Part shown: positions 53,705 to 64,000 of the stretch, in pieces
Layout of the letters: the number at the start of each line of letters is the position of its first letter
How positions within the stretch are numbered: position 1 is the stretch's first letter
NCBI RefSeq assembly: GCF_021134715.1
Contig: NC_060017.1
Location: 4,526,001 to 4,590,000 of the forward strand
Length of the DNA stretch: 64,000 nt
Direction: 5' to 3'
From: Daphnia pulex
Taxonomy: Eukaryota > Arthropoda > Branchiopoda > Diplostraca > Daphniidae
Notes under the pieces: model-generated
What the model was told of the DNA's origin: nothing
The model's input: only the letters and a program-made list of their open reading frames with translations
Databases searched by the model: none
Translations under genes and position numbers: made by a program

Positions 53705-56700
53705 TTACGCGAACGGCGGATATTTCGGGAAGAGCAGGTTCTGATCGTTCGTGTCCGTCTGCAGTGGCAGAATTCCGGCGTTGTTGACGCCGGCATTGTT
53801 GTCCATCAGCGGCGAAGCAGGTACCGGCCCGCTGGGCTGCCGCGTTGTCGTCATTCCACCTCGGAAGACCGGAACTGACGGGTCTCCGGATGAAGAACTG
53901 GCGGCGACCGGAATTGGCGGCGGCGTCGTTGTCGGCGGTGTGACCGGTGCCGGCGTGATGAACGGCGCCGGAGTTGTAGTTGTAGTTGTAGGTTGTTCTG
54001 GTTGTGGCTGTGGCTGCTGCTGCTGCTGCTGTTCTGGTTGAACTGGTGGCTGTTGTTGTACCGGCTGTTGTTGTTGCAAATTCTGCAACTGTTGAGGCTC
54101 TTGAAATGGAACGACCGGACGGGGAACTTGTGGCTCTTGAGGCACAAATGGCGCTGGACGAGGCACTTGAGTCACTGGCGGATTAAACTGTTGTTGTTGT
54201 TGCGGTGGTTGTTGTTGTGGCTGTTGCGGTGCAAACGTTTGCTGCTGGGGCTGAGCTGCTGGCGGAGGCTGCGCGAATTGCTGGACTGGTCTTGGTTGCT
54301 GCTGGGCTTGCGGTTGCTGGAAAAGCTGTTGAGGCTGACGCGCAGGTTGTTGCGCCAATTGCTGCGGTTGTCTAAACGTCTGCTGCTGCTGCATCAAAAT
54401 ACGCCAATTAAATTCGGATTCATTCAAATCATGTTCAATGAAATCTTTAAATAATTGGTGGATCAAGAAAGTTTGAGCCGAGTCTGAGCGGAATCTACGC
54501 GTAGACCCGATTTTTCCCCTAAAAAAGGAGCTCGGATTGATAGTTATTAAAAGCTAATCACATATGATTTCATACTTGTGGCTGGGCTTGGGGTCTCTGA
54601 TTCGGTGGGCGGAATCCTTGCTGATTCGGAGCTGGTTGCCTAAACGGTGGCTGTTGTTGTTGCTGAACTGGGGCTGGGCGTGCTGTCTGTGGCTGCTGGA
54701 CAGGAAATTGTTGACGGACCGGTTGGGTCGCCTGCTGGAACGGCTGCCTGAATTGCTGGGCGAAAGTTGGCTGTTGCTGGCGGAACGGCTGCTGGGTTAC
54801 TTGCTGCTGCCATTATTTTTCAAAAGAAAGAAAACCAAAAAACGAAAAACTTTCAATTAATGGAGGGATAATCAATCGTCCCGTTGCTGGAAAATCGACA
54901 GCAGGTACTTAATAAAAAAAGAACCTAAGTTAACGTCCAGTTGAGATGAATCAAAATTCTAAAATATTTCCATTTTCATCCAAACGATTGACTTAAACAG
55001 AGAAACAAAGAGGGTCTAAAAGTAATTATCCGCGGAAATCGTTACAATTTTTACTTTCATCTTGACTGCGCAAGTGGGGGGGGGGGGAGGGTTCAGTGAT
55101 GTAACTTGTTGAGACGAACTATTAGATAGTAAAATAATCCCGATCCATTCAGCGGATGTCGAGCACGGGTGCGAAAAACACTTTTATTATTTTTGCTGTT
55201 TGGATTTAGTTTTAGTTTTATATCGATTTCTTAAAGATGACTCAAATTATCGATGTCGAACAGTCGAAGGAAAGTGAAAAGTGTCGTCTGCTTTCTTTTT
55301 GCTTTCTACAAGTTTATAAAAAGACGAAGTTTTTAAGATTACAAAGAAAATTGAACGATAACTTTCTTAATGTAGCTGCACGAAAAATAGCAGAACAAAT
55401 AAAATTACAAAAATGTGTTCGTCGTGACAACTCTGGTCGCGTTTCTTTATAGAATCACTCAATGCAAATTCCATGCTGTTTGGCAGGTAAATAAAACTAA
55501 GAATACAAATTGAATAATTATGGAAGCTTAAAGAGAAAAGAGTTAAACCTGTTTCAAATTTGTGAAATGTTAGTTCCTGACTACCATTTATCATGTAAGC
55601 CACCTGTCAATGAATGGCAGTTTGTTTGCACTTGCACGTAACATAACCTTTTATTTTGTGCAGATTTGAGGCCTTAGCCAGCCATCATATCAACAAGATA
55701 TGCAAGTCTTGTTTGTGCTAGTCATCAGCCACAATCTCTGTATCATCGCTTGGGTTCATTACTTTTATTCCTGTGACCTGCTAAATAGTTTAATAATGCA
55801 CGAGTTCTATTCCATGGATATAATATACTGCACTTATGCAGCATGCTACATGGAAACCTTATAAATTCTCCTGTTTATTATAATCATAGGGTTTACCCTC
55901 TGTCTCATTTTCACTTACTTGTTGTTACTGATAATATTTTTTCGTAACCCATTTTTTATTTTTATTTAGGTAAACAGCATCCCCGTTTGATTGAAGAAAC
56001 CACCAATGCCGGTCGCGTTATCTATCTCTTCTTCCCCTTTCTTTAAATGTTCTCGTGTACACCCATGTGAGTATGGGGGTATTCACGAGGACGCCCTGGT
56101 CGCCTGGTGCATTCAACTTTTCTGTTGATGGAGCACTTGAAGATGCCTGGCTGTGGATTTCCCAGGTTTAAAGGTAGGAAACATTCTTCTCTATTCTTTC
56201 TCTTTGAGTGTTTGGTGGCGTTAATTATAAATCGTTAGATAGTTACGGAGTACGATTATTCCCGAGCTATACCGTTGACAGGAACTGTTTGCTCTATTGC
56301 CGTTTTTGTTGACTCAGTTCTAAGGGCTCATTTTAAATAACTCATTGATAGAACGACTGCAGATCAGGCTTGTTTTGTTTTGTACCCCACTACTTCGTCT
56401 GTAAGTATCGAAAATATTTCAACTTGAAACCCTTCAAACAAAGTGCAAAGTCGAGAAAATGGTATGACCAAGAGGGACCTCCTCGTTTCTTACCGGCTGT
56501 GCTGTTGGTTGCCTGAACGGCTGCTGCCCGTTGGCTTGTAGCGTTTGCTGCCTCGTCTGCCGGACTTGGTCGGCCATCGCCTGGAACGGCCTGCTGGCCT
56601 GCTGGAACGGTCTCTGTGGCGCTAGAGGCCGTTGGACGTTGTTAAAATTCTGATTGGGTTGCTGGAAAGGCGCCTGCTGTCGTGGTATCCTGAATTGCTG

Positions 56701-59700
56701 CTGCTGCTGCTGCTGGAACGGTTGCTGGAACGGTTGCTGGACCTGAGGGAACCGGTTGAACTGAGCCAAGCTCCCGCCAGCCAATAGGACGATCATCAGG
56801 ATCGGCAGCATCAATTTGAGTCTCCCCTGTCAACGTCAAATGACATTTTCGATTAATGAGCTGATGACAAAGACAAAAGGACAGCATCCATGCTTTGCAT
56901 ATGGCGTAATACCTAGACAACGTACACACACACATCCAGCAAACAGGATCTGAAAGATAGATAGTGTTTCACAAGTAGCTAAGCTCTATGGATGCTGTGC
57001 TTGCCTGATGGTGTGTGTGTTCTCTCTATTACAGTGTAATATGTAAATAACTGGATATAGGAGACACTATCTCTCTCCATCTAGCGCCTCTACGTACCCT
57101 TGAGAGGAGCAGCTGAAGCCAGACGTCTTCATTACCATCCGTCATTATTTAGGTACTATCTCAAAAGCCCCCCGCGAGAGAAAACCCAAAATAACAAACC
57201 ATCCCATAAAGCGCCAAGGTGAAACAGAGGAGACGGTGCTGCTGCACATATTGTGGAGGTTATACGGACCTCATGTAGCACTGTCCGTGAATAAGAATAA
57301 CACCATCGATCATGCCAACGACAGGACCTCCTTTCTTCTGGCGACCTTATGGACCTTTCCAGTACGGCACATTACCATTTCTCTCATAAAGCTCCCCACA
57401 TCAAATCTACCACCCTCGAATTTTTCTTCTTTTCTCTTTTATATTTTTGCCAGGCTTACGGTTTAGACCACCATCAATTCGCCTTTTTGTTTTGTTTTTG
57501 TTTAACAGAGTTCCAGGGAATCGGAAACTTTTGTCGGTAAAACACCGAAAAATTTTTACTCGGTTACAACAAGGCCCTAAAGGTCCGACCCGAGTCGATT
57601 TGAACAGAGGCCAATATTTACAAAAAGAGCTAAGAGAGAGGAAAAAAGAAAAAAAAAGAGAAAATTGAAAATAAAAACCGAAAGCGACCGAAAAAAAAAA
57701 AAAAAAACAGTACAAGTTTCATCGTGTCCTTCTCACATTTTTATTTCTTTCTCTCTCTCTCTCTCATTGTGTATACACACATAAATTTATATATCCGTGC
57801 CAATGGCTTGCGACTTTAAGAGCCTTGCAAAAACGGGCCCCGAAGGGCGTATATTACAGTAAAGCTTTTTTTTTATTTTTATGTGTACCTATAGACAGCA
57901 GCGCACGACTTTACGGTTTATATACGAGAGATGTCGAAACGTGACTCCGTGTAGAGTTGAGACAATATTCCTCGACCATATCTAAGGATAATATTATTGC
58001 GAAGCCAGGGAGGAAAAAATAAATCGAAAGTGGCGCGGAATTTAAAAAACAAAATTGATTTCGTTATTTTATTCGTTCGGGGGTCGCTTCACGATAAATT
58101 GCGGATGTCGTCACGCTCGATTTCGTTGAATTTATTTTAAAAAAAAATAAATAAATAAAGGTTGGACGAGAACAACTATCCCTGTCAAGTTTGTAAAACA
58201 ACCAAAAATTCCTCTCACTTTTTGTTTGTTTCAAATATTTCGAAATGATTCAAAAAACGGGAAACCGGCTGTCGTGTGGCTCTTTTTTGACGTCGTCAAT
58301 CATTATCAATGCCTTTCACCCTTTTGGGCCGGCTGGGGTCGATTTTGTTGCGCACTTGGAACGTATATCTAGCAGAGAGAGACAACGGGTCCGATAGTAA
58401 AAGGGTCGCCTGCTCTCTGCTCACTTTTGTAGCTCTCTTGCGATGCCTCAGCGCCAGCTGGCAACGTGACAATAGAAATCCAGCCGTTTGGCCAGCTCTC
58501 TTTCACCCCGAATAAGTCTATACGTATGTATATATATATACCTGTGTGTGTGTGTTTGCATTGTGTTTTATATTTCGCTGGGGCAACTACGCGCTGGCGA
58601 CGGCCGCCGCCATCGCTTTCACCTTGTTTTTGGGTTGTTTTTCTTCTTATTTCGACGTTCTTCCCTTTCGGCAGGATGGCGACGACTATTTTTAGTTTCA
58701 AAAATTTCTTTGCTGCTCTACAACAATTACCATTTGGGTGCTATAGCGAACGGGGACGACAAACACAATTCGTCAATAAATTCACGTCGCGCCAAAAAAG
58801 AAAAAAAAAAGACTTTTGAATCGGGAACGGACGAGGGGGAAATTCGCCGGTACCAACCGCGAAAGAAATCGCCTAAGGGACGACGAAGACGACAAACACA
58901 TTCGAAGTGCTCAGGAGGAGAGAGGATCTAGGTGGGCGATTTTTTGGGTGGACGTGTATACGTAAATGGGCCGATGGTCGACGGGACCGACTCCCGTTAT
59001 TCGTTCCTGCATTTTTGATATCGTTTGGCGATTCGGGCTGATTCTTTCAGGCCGTCGTTGGGGATAATTAAACTTGTAAAATATCTGACGCTCGTTTTCT
59101 CTTCGTAAAAATTCAAACTGACGTACTGTACACCCAAAAAGATGAAGAAAAAAAAAGGGGGGCGGCCATGACTCTTTTTTAACTGTGCGGTCCAAGTGTT
59201 AAAAGAATAAACTACCAGGGAAAATAAGAATAATGTCGAAAAAAAAAGAGAGAAAATTGACTTAGTTTAGAAAAGAAAAAGAAAAAAAACAAACACGGCA
59301 GGCCATCGAGTCTCTTCACATCGTTTCGCTAGCTTTCTTGTCGAAAGTCTACTCTGCTGCTCCTGCCAGCCCGCCACGAATATATTATGTACAGTAGCGT
59401 ATATACCATCACCTGTGTACTACATTTTGTACGCAATCGTACATCATCATTCAAATGGCCCGCTGCTGCGCTATTTGGGTGGTAATAACACCAGCATTGT
59501 TGTAACAGCCCGAGACTTTTTCGCTCATTTCAAATTTCCAGGCGATGGAAAAATATATTTTTTCTTTTTAATTTTTTACCTGGAAGACGAATAGGAGGTA
59601 GTATCGTCTAATGGCTTATTATTAATTACTACTCGAACGGCTGTGTATAGATTGCCCCCCTGTGTAAATTGAAATTGTTTTCTGCCTATGGCCAAGGCCG

Positions 59701-62180
59701 CAATAGATTTTCCGGTCGACGGTGCTGTCTAATAGACACAGACGCCAGCGCTGAGCACATTAGGAGCTGCCTAGCTAATATGCAGGTGTGCGCAGGTGAA
59801 GGCCGTCAAGCCAAAAACGGGGCCTCTCTCACGTCATTAAAATAGCCACCCAAACCCCACGCACATCTTTTACCCATTCAACGACCTTTCGACTTTTTCT
59901 TTTTTCCCAATTTTGTTTTTCCCTTTAATGAGACTTTTTCCCTTACGAGATGAGAAATAAATTCGTTTTTTTTTCTTGTTAAAGCAATAGTGACAGGTTC
60001 ACAAAATTCAATTTGGAGAATGGATGTGTGGGCCCACCTCTAGTTTGAAATTTGTGGCCTAGGTCAAGAGATGGCCACTACATTTTTCTTTCAGAGTTTC
60101 GGAACTCGAGGGACACTTATGAGCTAAGTGCTTTCTCTAATAAGAAATGTGTCTTTTCTCCCGTTGATTTTCCTATTTTCTTTTCTTTTAACGGGCCATC
60201 AAAACGGGCCGGGCAGCACAGAGGAGAGACGACGACGACTTGTTTCTTTCTCCTTTTCCAGTTAACGAATCAGGTGCTGCGCTTTCGTTCCACCGCCAAA
60301 ATAAAGAAGAAAAAGACGGAAAAAACCCACTCGTCGTTTCTCCTCTCTCTCTCTCTCTCTAGTAGAGTTCTACATATGCAGAGAAGAGCCCCAATCTCTC
60401 TCTCTTCCCATGACAACAAGAAATCATTTTTGGTTTTTTCTTTTTCGAACTCAGAATTCTACTGGCGCGAAACATGTGTTTGAAATGAGCGAAAAATCAG
60501 AACGACACTCGTTTGCCAGTCGATTACAGTTATCCTATGGAAATTTGTTCTTTTATCCAGTCGGGAAGCGACCGAAAAAAAGAAGAAAAAGTCTACACGA
60601 TTATTAGCGAATTTTGGTTTTCGGTGGTCCCGGCGTTTAGTTCTACGAATATCGCCATCGGGTGCCGCTGCTGCCGCTGTGGCTAAATGGGAAAAGAAGA
60701 AGAAGAAGAAAAAGCCGCAACGCTTGGACTTGGACAGTTATACAACTTTGGCGTTCGCTTCCGAATTTCCAACGAAGAAGAGAAAGAAAGAAGAGAGATT
60801 ATCCTATATTTTTTTTTTCGTTCACAACAAACTGGTTTTTGTCTTGAGGGGCTCCGAGGAGTAGGAAGAACTTGGAACGATTCTTTTTTGGCGCCGTGTT
60901 TTTTTCTTTTTCGTCTTTCCCGAGACATCGCCAGCACTTTCTACACACACACACACACGTATATATTTATAAAAACTTATGTAACATTATTATTATTATA
61001 TGCTCGGCTGGCTATAGTGCTTCTCTATACTGGTATCGTATTATATAGCACATGCGAGAGAGAGATGTCGGGACGAGATGGCAACCGAGAAAATAAAAAG
61101 AGAACACGGCAGCAGCGCTCCCGGAGTCTCTCGTGAAGGGAAATGGACGGGCACAGAGAGATAGAGAGAGAGAAAGGAATCGTCACACACACTCTCTCGT
61201 CGTGTACTACCGATCTCATAATAAAAATAGAAGATATAGATGTACGTTTGTCTCTATAGATTGCTCGTGTAATGATAAAGAATGGGATAGATATAAGAGG
61301 TGAAGTACACAGACGAGTTTTGCCGTGTGTCTTTAGGGATCAATGATAAATCATCCGTAGAACCGGATCGTGTGTCAAATATCCTTGAAGAAAAAGAAAA
61401 GAAAAAAAAAACAAAACTGATCGACTGTGTGTGTGTATACTTTGGTTTTCCTTTTCCTTGTTGTTGAGGTTATCGATATTCCTCTCGGAAGCCACCACCA
61501 CCACAACAAAGTGAATCGAATCTAAATAAAGAAGAGAAAAAAAAGGGTTTTTTCTTTCTTGATTTCTTTGTGGGTGGCGTGACGATCGATGATAATTCAC
61601 TCTCGATTCGATCATTTCAATTTGCCTTTTAAATTAGACTAATGGAAAAAAAAACTCGATCGCTTTGGTTTTTTTGTTACCTGTAATATACACGCCGACG
61701 ATTTTATTTATAGCGGGGGAGAGGCCAAAAAAAAAGCCAAACAGGGTGGGTTGAATTCCGGTTGGAATCAATGACCGCGGGATGGATATCAAATAAAATA
61801 CAATTTCCCTTTTTTTTCTTCCCATTTTGGAGTTAACATTTTTCCTCCCCCCTAATTGCTTCTTTGTCCTGTTGACTCCCAATCATCCACCTGTCGATTT
61901 CCCCAAGAAAAAGAAGGGGGGTTAGAAAGAAAAATAAACCTAGTCACGTAGACGACCATTTCTCATGCGACCATGAGACTCCCTGCTGCCCAGGGATTCT
62001 CTTCTTACAATTCGAATATTTTTTTCCCCCACCAAATCATTCCGCTTTATTCAATTAGCATCTTACCCCTTAAACTCACCTCTCCCTTTTCTTGTATCGT
62101 ATAAGAGAGGGGATTTTATATACTATTTAATATAAGGATATCTTTGGGTTATGATATAGACTTACCCATAGCGATTCCAT
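53705..62180 (-). CDS. Secreted Gln/Pro-rich protein, no recognised domain
   Basis: Four exons: 62180-62166, 56826-56494, 54806-54576, 54388-53705 (420 aa, all joins phase 0). The first exon (MESLW, followed by a GTAAGTC donor) is a prediction. It joins in frame to GRLKLMLPILMIVLLAGGSLA, a good signal peptide, but translation could instead start at an ATG inside exon 2. The mature part is dominated by Gln with Pro, Phe and Arg (QQPFRQP-type motifs through residues 27-320), then a Thr/Pro-rich linker, and ends LLFPKYPPFA. There are no cysteines in the parts I read after the signal peptide and no knot. Composition and exon layout resemble the pro-region of the Spätzle-like gene at 26-33 kb. Whether the two are related is untested. 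A cuticle, matrix or adhesive protein is equally possible. Confidence 0.72.
55021..56387 (+). repeat. Duplicated intronic element, copy 2
   Basis: This copy lies in intron 2 of the Gln/Pro-rich gene and is the direct-orientation partner of 27,675-28,912. It has extra sequence near its left end that includes a 12-G run (about 55,076-55,087), and about 50 extra bases near 55,992-56,045. Hairpins at 56,052-56,089 and 56,145-56,167 correspond to those of copy 1. A 71-codon frame at 55,237-55,452 is not kept in copy 1, so the element is unlikely to be protein-coding. Confidence 0.8.
56827..62165 (-). other. Proposed intron 1 of the Gln/Pro-rich gene
   Basis: This 5.3-kb interval lies between the proposed MESLW exon and the signal-peptide exon. 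It contains CT and CA microsatellites (57,752-57,782, 58,540-58,556, 60,346-60,361, 60,943-60,958), A-runs near 57,692-57,706, and no supported gene. If translation starts inside exon 2, this would be a 5' UTR intron or upstream DNA. Confidence 0.45.
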
Positions 62181-64000
62181 CTTCTTCTTTTTTCAACCAA
62201 CTGAAATGACGTGGGCCGGCGAGGAATCAATTCAAACCGAACAACGAACAAAGTGTGTGATTCTTCTTCTTCTTCTTTCCTTTCTCTCTTTTTTCTTGGA
62301 GAATGTCAAAAAAAGAGAAATAATCAAAACAACACGCGACGCTTCGATAATCAAACCACCGTGGTAACACTGGAGAACATCACGTCACACCGAATGGAAA
62401 TAATCGGACAATTTTCAGCCGAGCGCGTCGGGTGTCCGCTGGCCGCCGTTCGTATAAAAATTTTCTTTTTACGACCCAAACAGCAGCAGCAACAGATGTT
62501 GTTTTGTTTGAATGGTTTGTTTTTTTTTAATTTCGTCACCTGGGCGATCGACGCTGGGCGGAATAAAAACCAAAATTTTCCAACTAAAAAATAAACGGGC
62601 GACACTTTATACAGGAGAGAGAAGGACGGACGGACGGTTGGTTAGGTTGTTGGTTCGTCGTGAAGACTGAGCGCTGCTCTGATAGTGGCCGGGCCAGCAC
62701 AGTGTGTGTGGCGATCGCGTCTAAGCGTGCGAGTGAGCTGGTGAGCGTGTCTCTCTTTGCGAGTATATGCAGCCCGAGCCCCCAGCTCAGCTCAGTCGGC
62801 CAGCCAGTCAAGTCCAGGCTTCCTCAGCTCAGTCAGTGAACTTTCACTCTCCGTTTCGGCTCTTGCTGCTGCTGCTGCCGTGCTGTGACTTGTGCTGGCC
62901 AACAGCAGCAGCAGTCTCTCTCCGGCCGCTCAAGAAAAGAAAAAAAAGGGGCGGGAGAAGAAGAAGGTGGGCAACCAGCAGTTTCAGCGTGTATACTATA
63001 AGGCAGGTGTACATATCTGCACAGAAGAAGAAGAAGAAGAAGAAAATAATGATTATTAAATAGTTCCAGACAAAAAAAAAAACCAAAGAGAGGGAAATTT
63101 GAATTTCTACATTTGGGTATTTTTTTATTTCGTGGAGATTTCAACGGAAAGTTTGACGTTGGAAATTCTGCTGGGCGCTGTGTGTTATCTCCTCGGCAAC
63201 TGGAAATATAACGGGCGACCTTGGGAAGGTCTTCCAATGAGACTGGGTGCGCAAAGAGTTGTTGTAGTACTTTTTTTGTAGTTGAACCTGCTCCTAGCCC
63301 AGCGCTCAGCCACCTTTCATAAATTATCAAAAAATCCACTCTCGCTTTTTTCTGGTAGACCTTCTTCTTATTATTATTTTTTTGTTGTTTAATAACCGGA
63401 ATTTTATTTAAAAAAAAGGGGGGAACAATGACGGTCTTGTATATTATACATCTCCTTTTTGTTCTTTAATAAAAAAAATTCGAGTTGGGTTGGCTCTTAT
63501 CCTGCGCCCTTTATTAGGTTATTCCTCCCTTTCATTGTGTGTGATTTGAATTTTTTTTCCTCCTCCTCTTTTGGTTTGTTACAGTTTTTATTTCTTTAGA
63601 ACACGACTTGGTTCTCTTTATTTTTTAAAAAAATCTTTTAAAAGAAAAGAAGAAGAAGAAGAAAAAAAATTGACGTTCAAAAGGTTGAACCAACGGGGCA
63701 AACACGCGTGGCCTTGCCGTTGGAGGACCCACAGCAATTGACGGGCAGAGAGTCTCTTTTTTGATTTTTCTGTTTTTCTTTCGTGCGCTCTCAACAACAC
63801 CGCGTCGTAACCGGTTTTCAAGTTGTTGATGTTGTTGTTGCTGTTGTTGTCGTTTCATCCTGTTGTTAAGAAGACGACGACACAACCAACAAAAACGGGC
63901 CGATAATGAAATCAAAAATTCTGGCAGCGGTCGATGGCCTCTTGAGCTTCTTCTCTTTGTCTCTTTTGGGTTAAAATTTTATTTTGTCGGTTTCTCCCTT
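62181..64000. other. Promoter-rich end of the window
   Basis: No coding exon is supported. The segment at about 62,615-62,960 is distinctly richer in G and C, with repeated TCAGTC and CAGCTCAG motifs, and looks like a promoter or 5' UTR. A minus-strand TATAAAG at 62,611-62,605 could serve the Gln/Pro-rich gene, though no good initiator follows. CTT/AAG and TTG runs fill the last 600 bases. Confidence 0.45.
62764..62797 (+). promoter_or_regulatory. Possible plus-strand core promoter of a gene leaving the window
   Basis: TATATG at 62,764-62,769 is followed by TCAGTC at 62,792-62,797. The initiator A at 62,794 is exactly 30 bases after the first T, the classic arthropod spacing. No plus-strand coding exon follows before 64,000, so the transcript would begin with a long 5' UTR or leader exon. 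It would be divergent to the Gln/Pro-rich gene. Confidence 0.4.

Noticed and set aside
55237..55452. Plus-strand 71-residue frame in the duplicated element
   Set aside because: The frame is disrupted in the other copy at 27.8-28.0 kb, so it is unlikely to be a protein.
1..64000. CRISPR arrays, bacterial operons or viral genes
   Set aside because: None seen. The window is eukaryotic throughout, with spliced genes; the short tandem arrays are microsatellites or coding repeats.

Overview
This is a eukaryotic nuclear window from an arthropod, probably a small crustacean such as a cladoceran (Daphnia-like). The reasons are spliced genes with GT-AG introns, two Spätzle-type cystine-knot ligands, an insect-type tachykinin receptor, many short introns (about 70-140 bases) and abundant microsatellites. 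The phylum is well supported by gene content. The genus is inference.

Layout. About 1-8,790 shows no gene I can support; it holds a degenerate tRNA-like sequence near 6,340 and many simple repeats. 8,793-10,149 (+) is a six-exon HSDL2-like short-chain dehydrogenase that stops before the usual SCP2 domain. 12,980-25,089 (+) is a seven-exon tachykinin receptor (TkR99D type) with a 7.5-kb second intron. From 26.4 kb to about 62.2 kb all four genes I can reconstruct lie on the minus strand and encode secreted proteins: a divergent Spätzle-like ligand with a very glutamine-rich pro-region (26,471-33,392), a Pro/Tyr-repeat cuticle-like protein (36,586-39,319), a canonical seven-cysteine Spätzle (44,967-47,396) and a Gln/Pro-rich secreted protein without a recognisable domain (53,705-62,180). 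A possible divergent plus-strand promoter lies near 62.76-62.80 kb and would serve a gene running out of the window.

How the parts relate. The two Spätzle proteins would be cleaved extracellular ligands for Toll-family receptors. The tachykinin receptor is a membrane neuropeptide receptor, and the dehydrogenase is metabolic; nothing in the sequence ties these to each other. The four minus-strand genes share one architecture: a tiny first coding exon of 3-8 codons, then a phase-0 intron, then the rest of the signal peptide. A roughly 1.3-kb non-coding element occurs twice in direct orientation (about 27.7-28.9 kb and 55.0-56.4 kb), each copy inside an intron of one of the glutamine-rich genes. 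It keeps two small hairpins, with paired substitutions that preserve pairing. It is the least explained structure in the window.

Exon joins were worked out by hand from splice signals, reading phase and remembered family resemblance. No alignment or transcript evidence was available.
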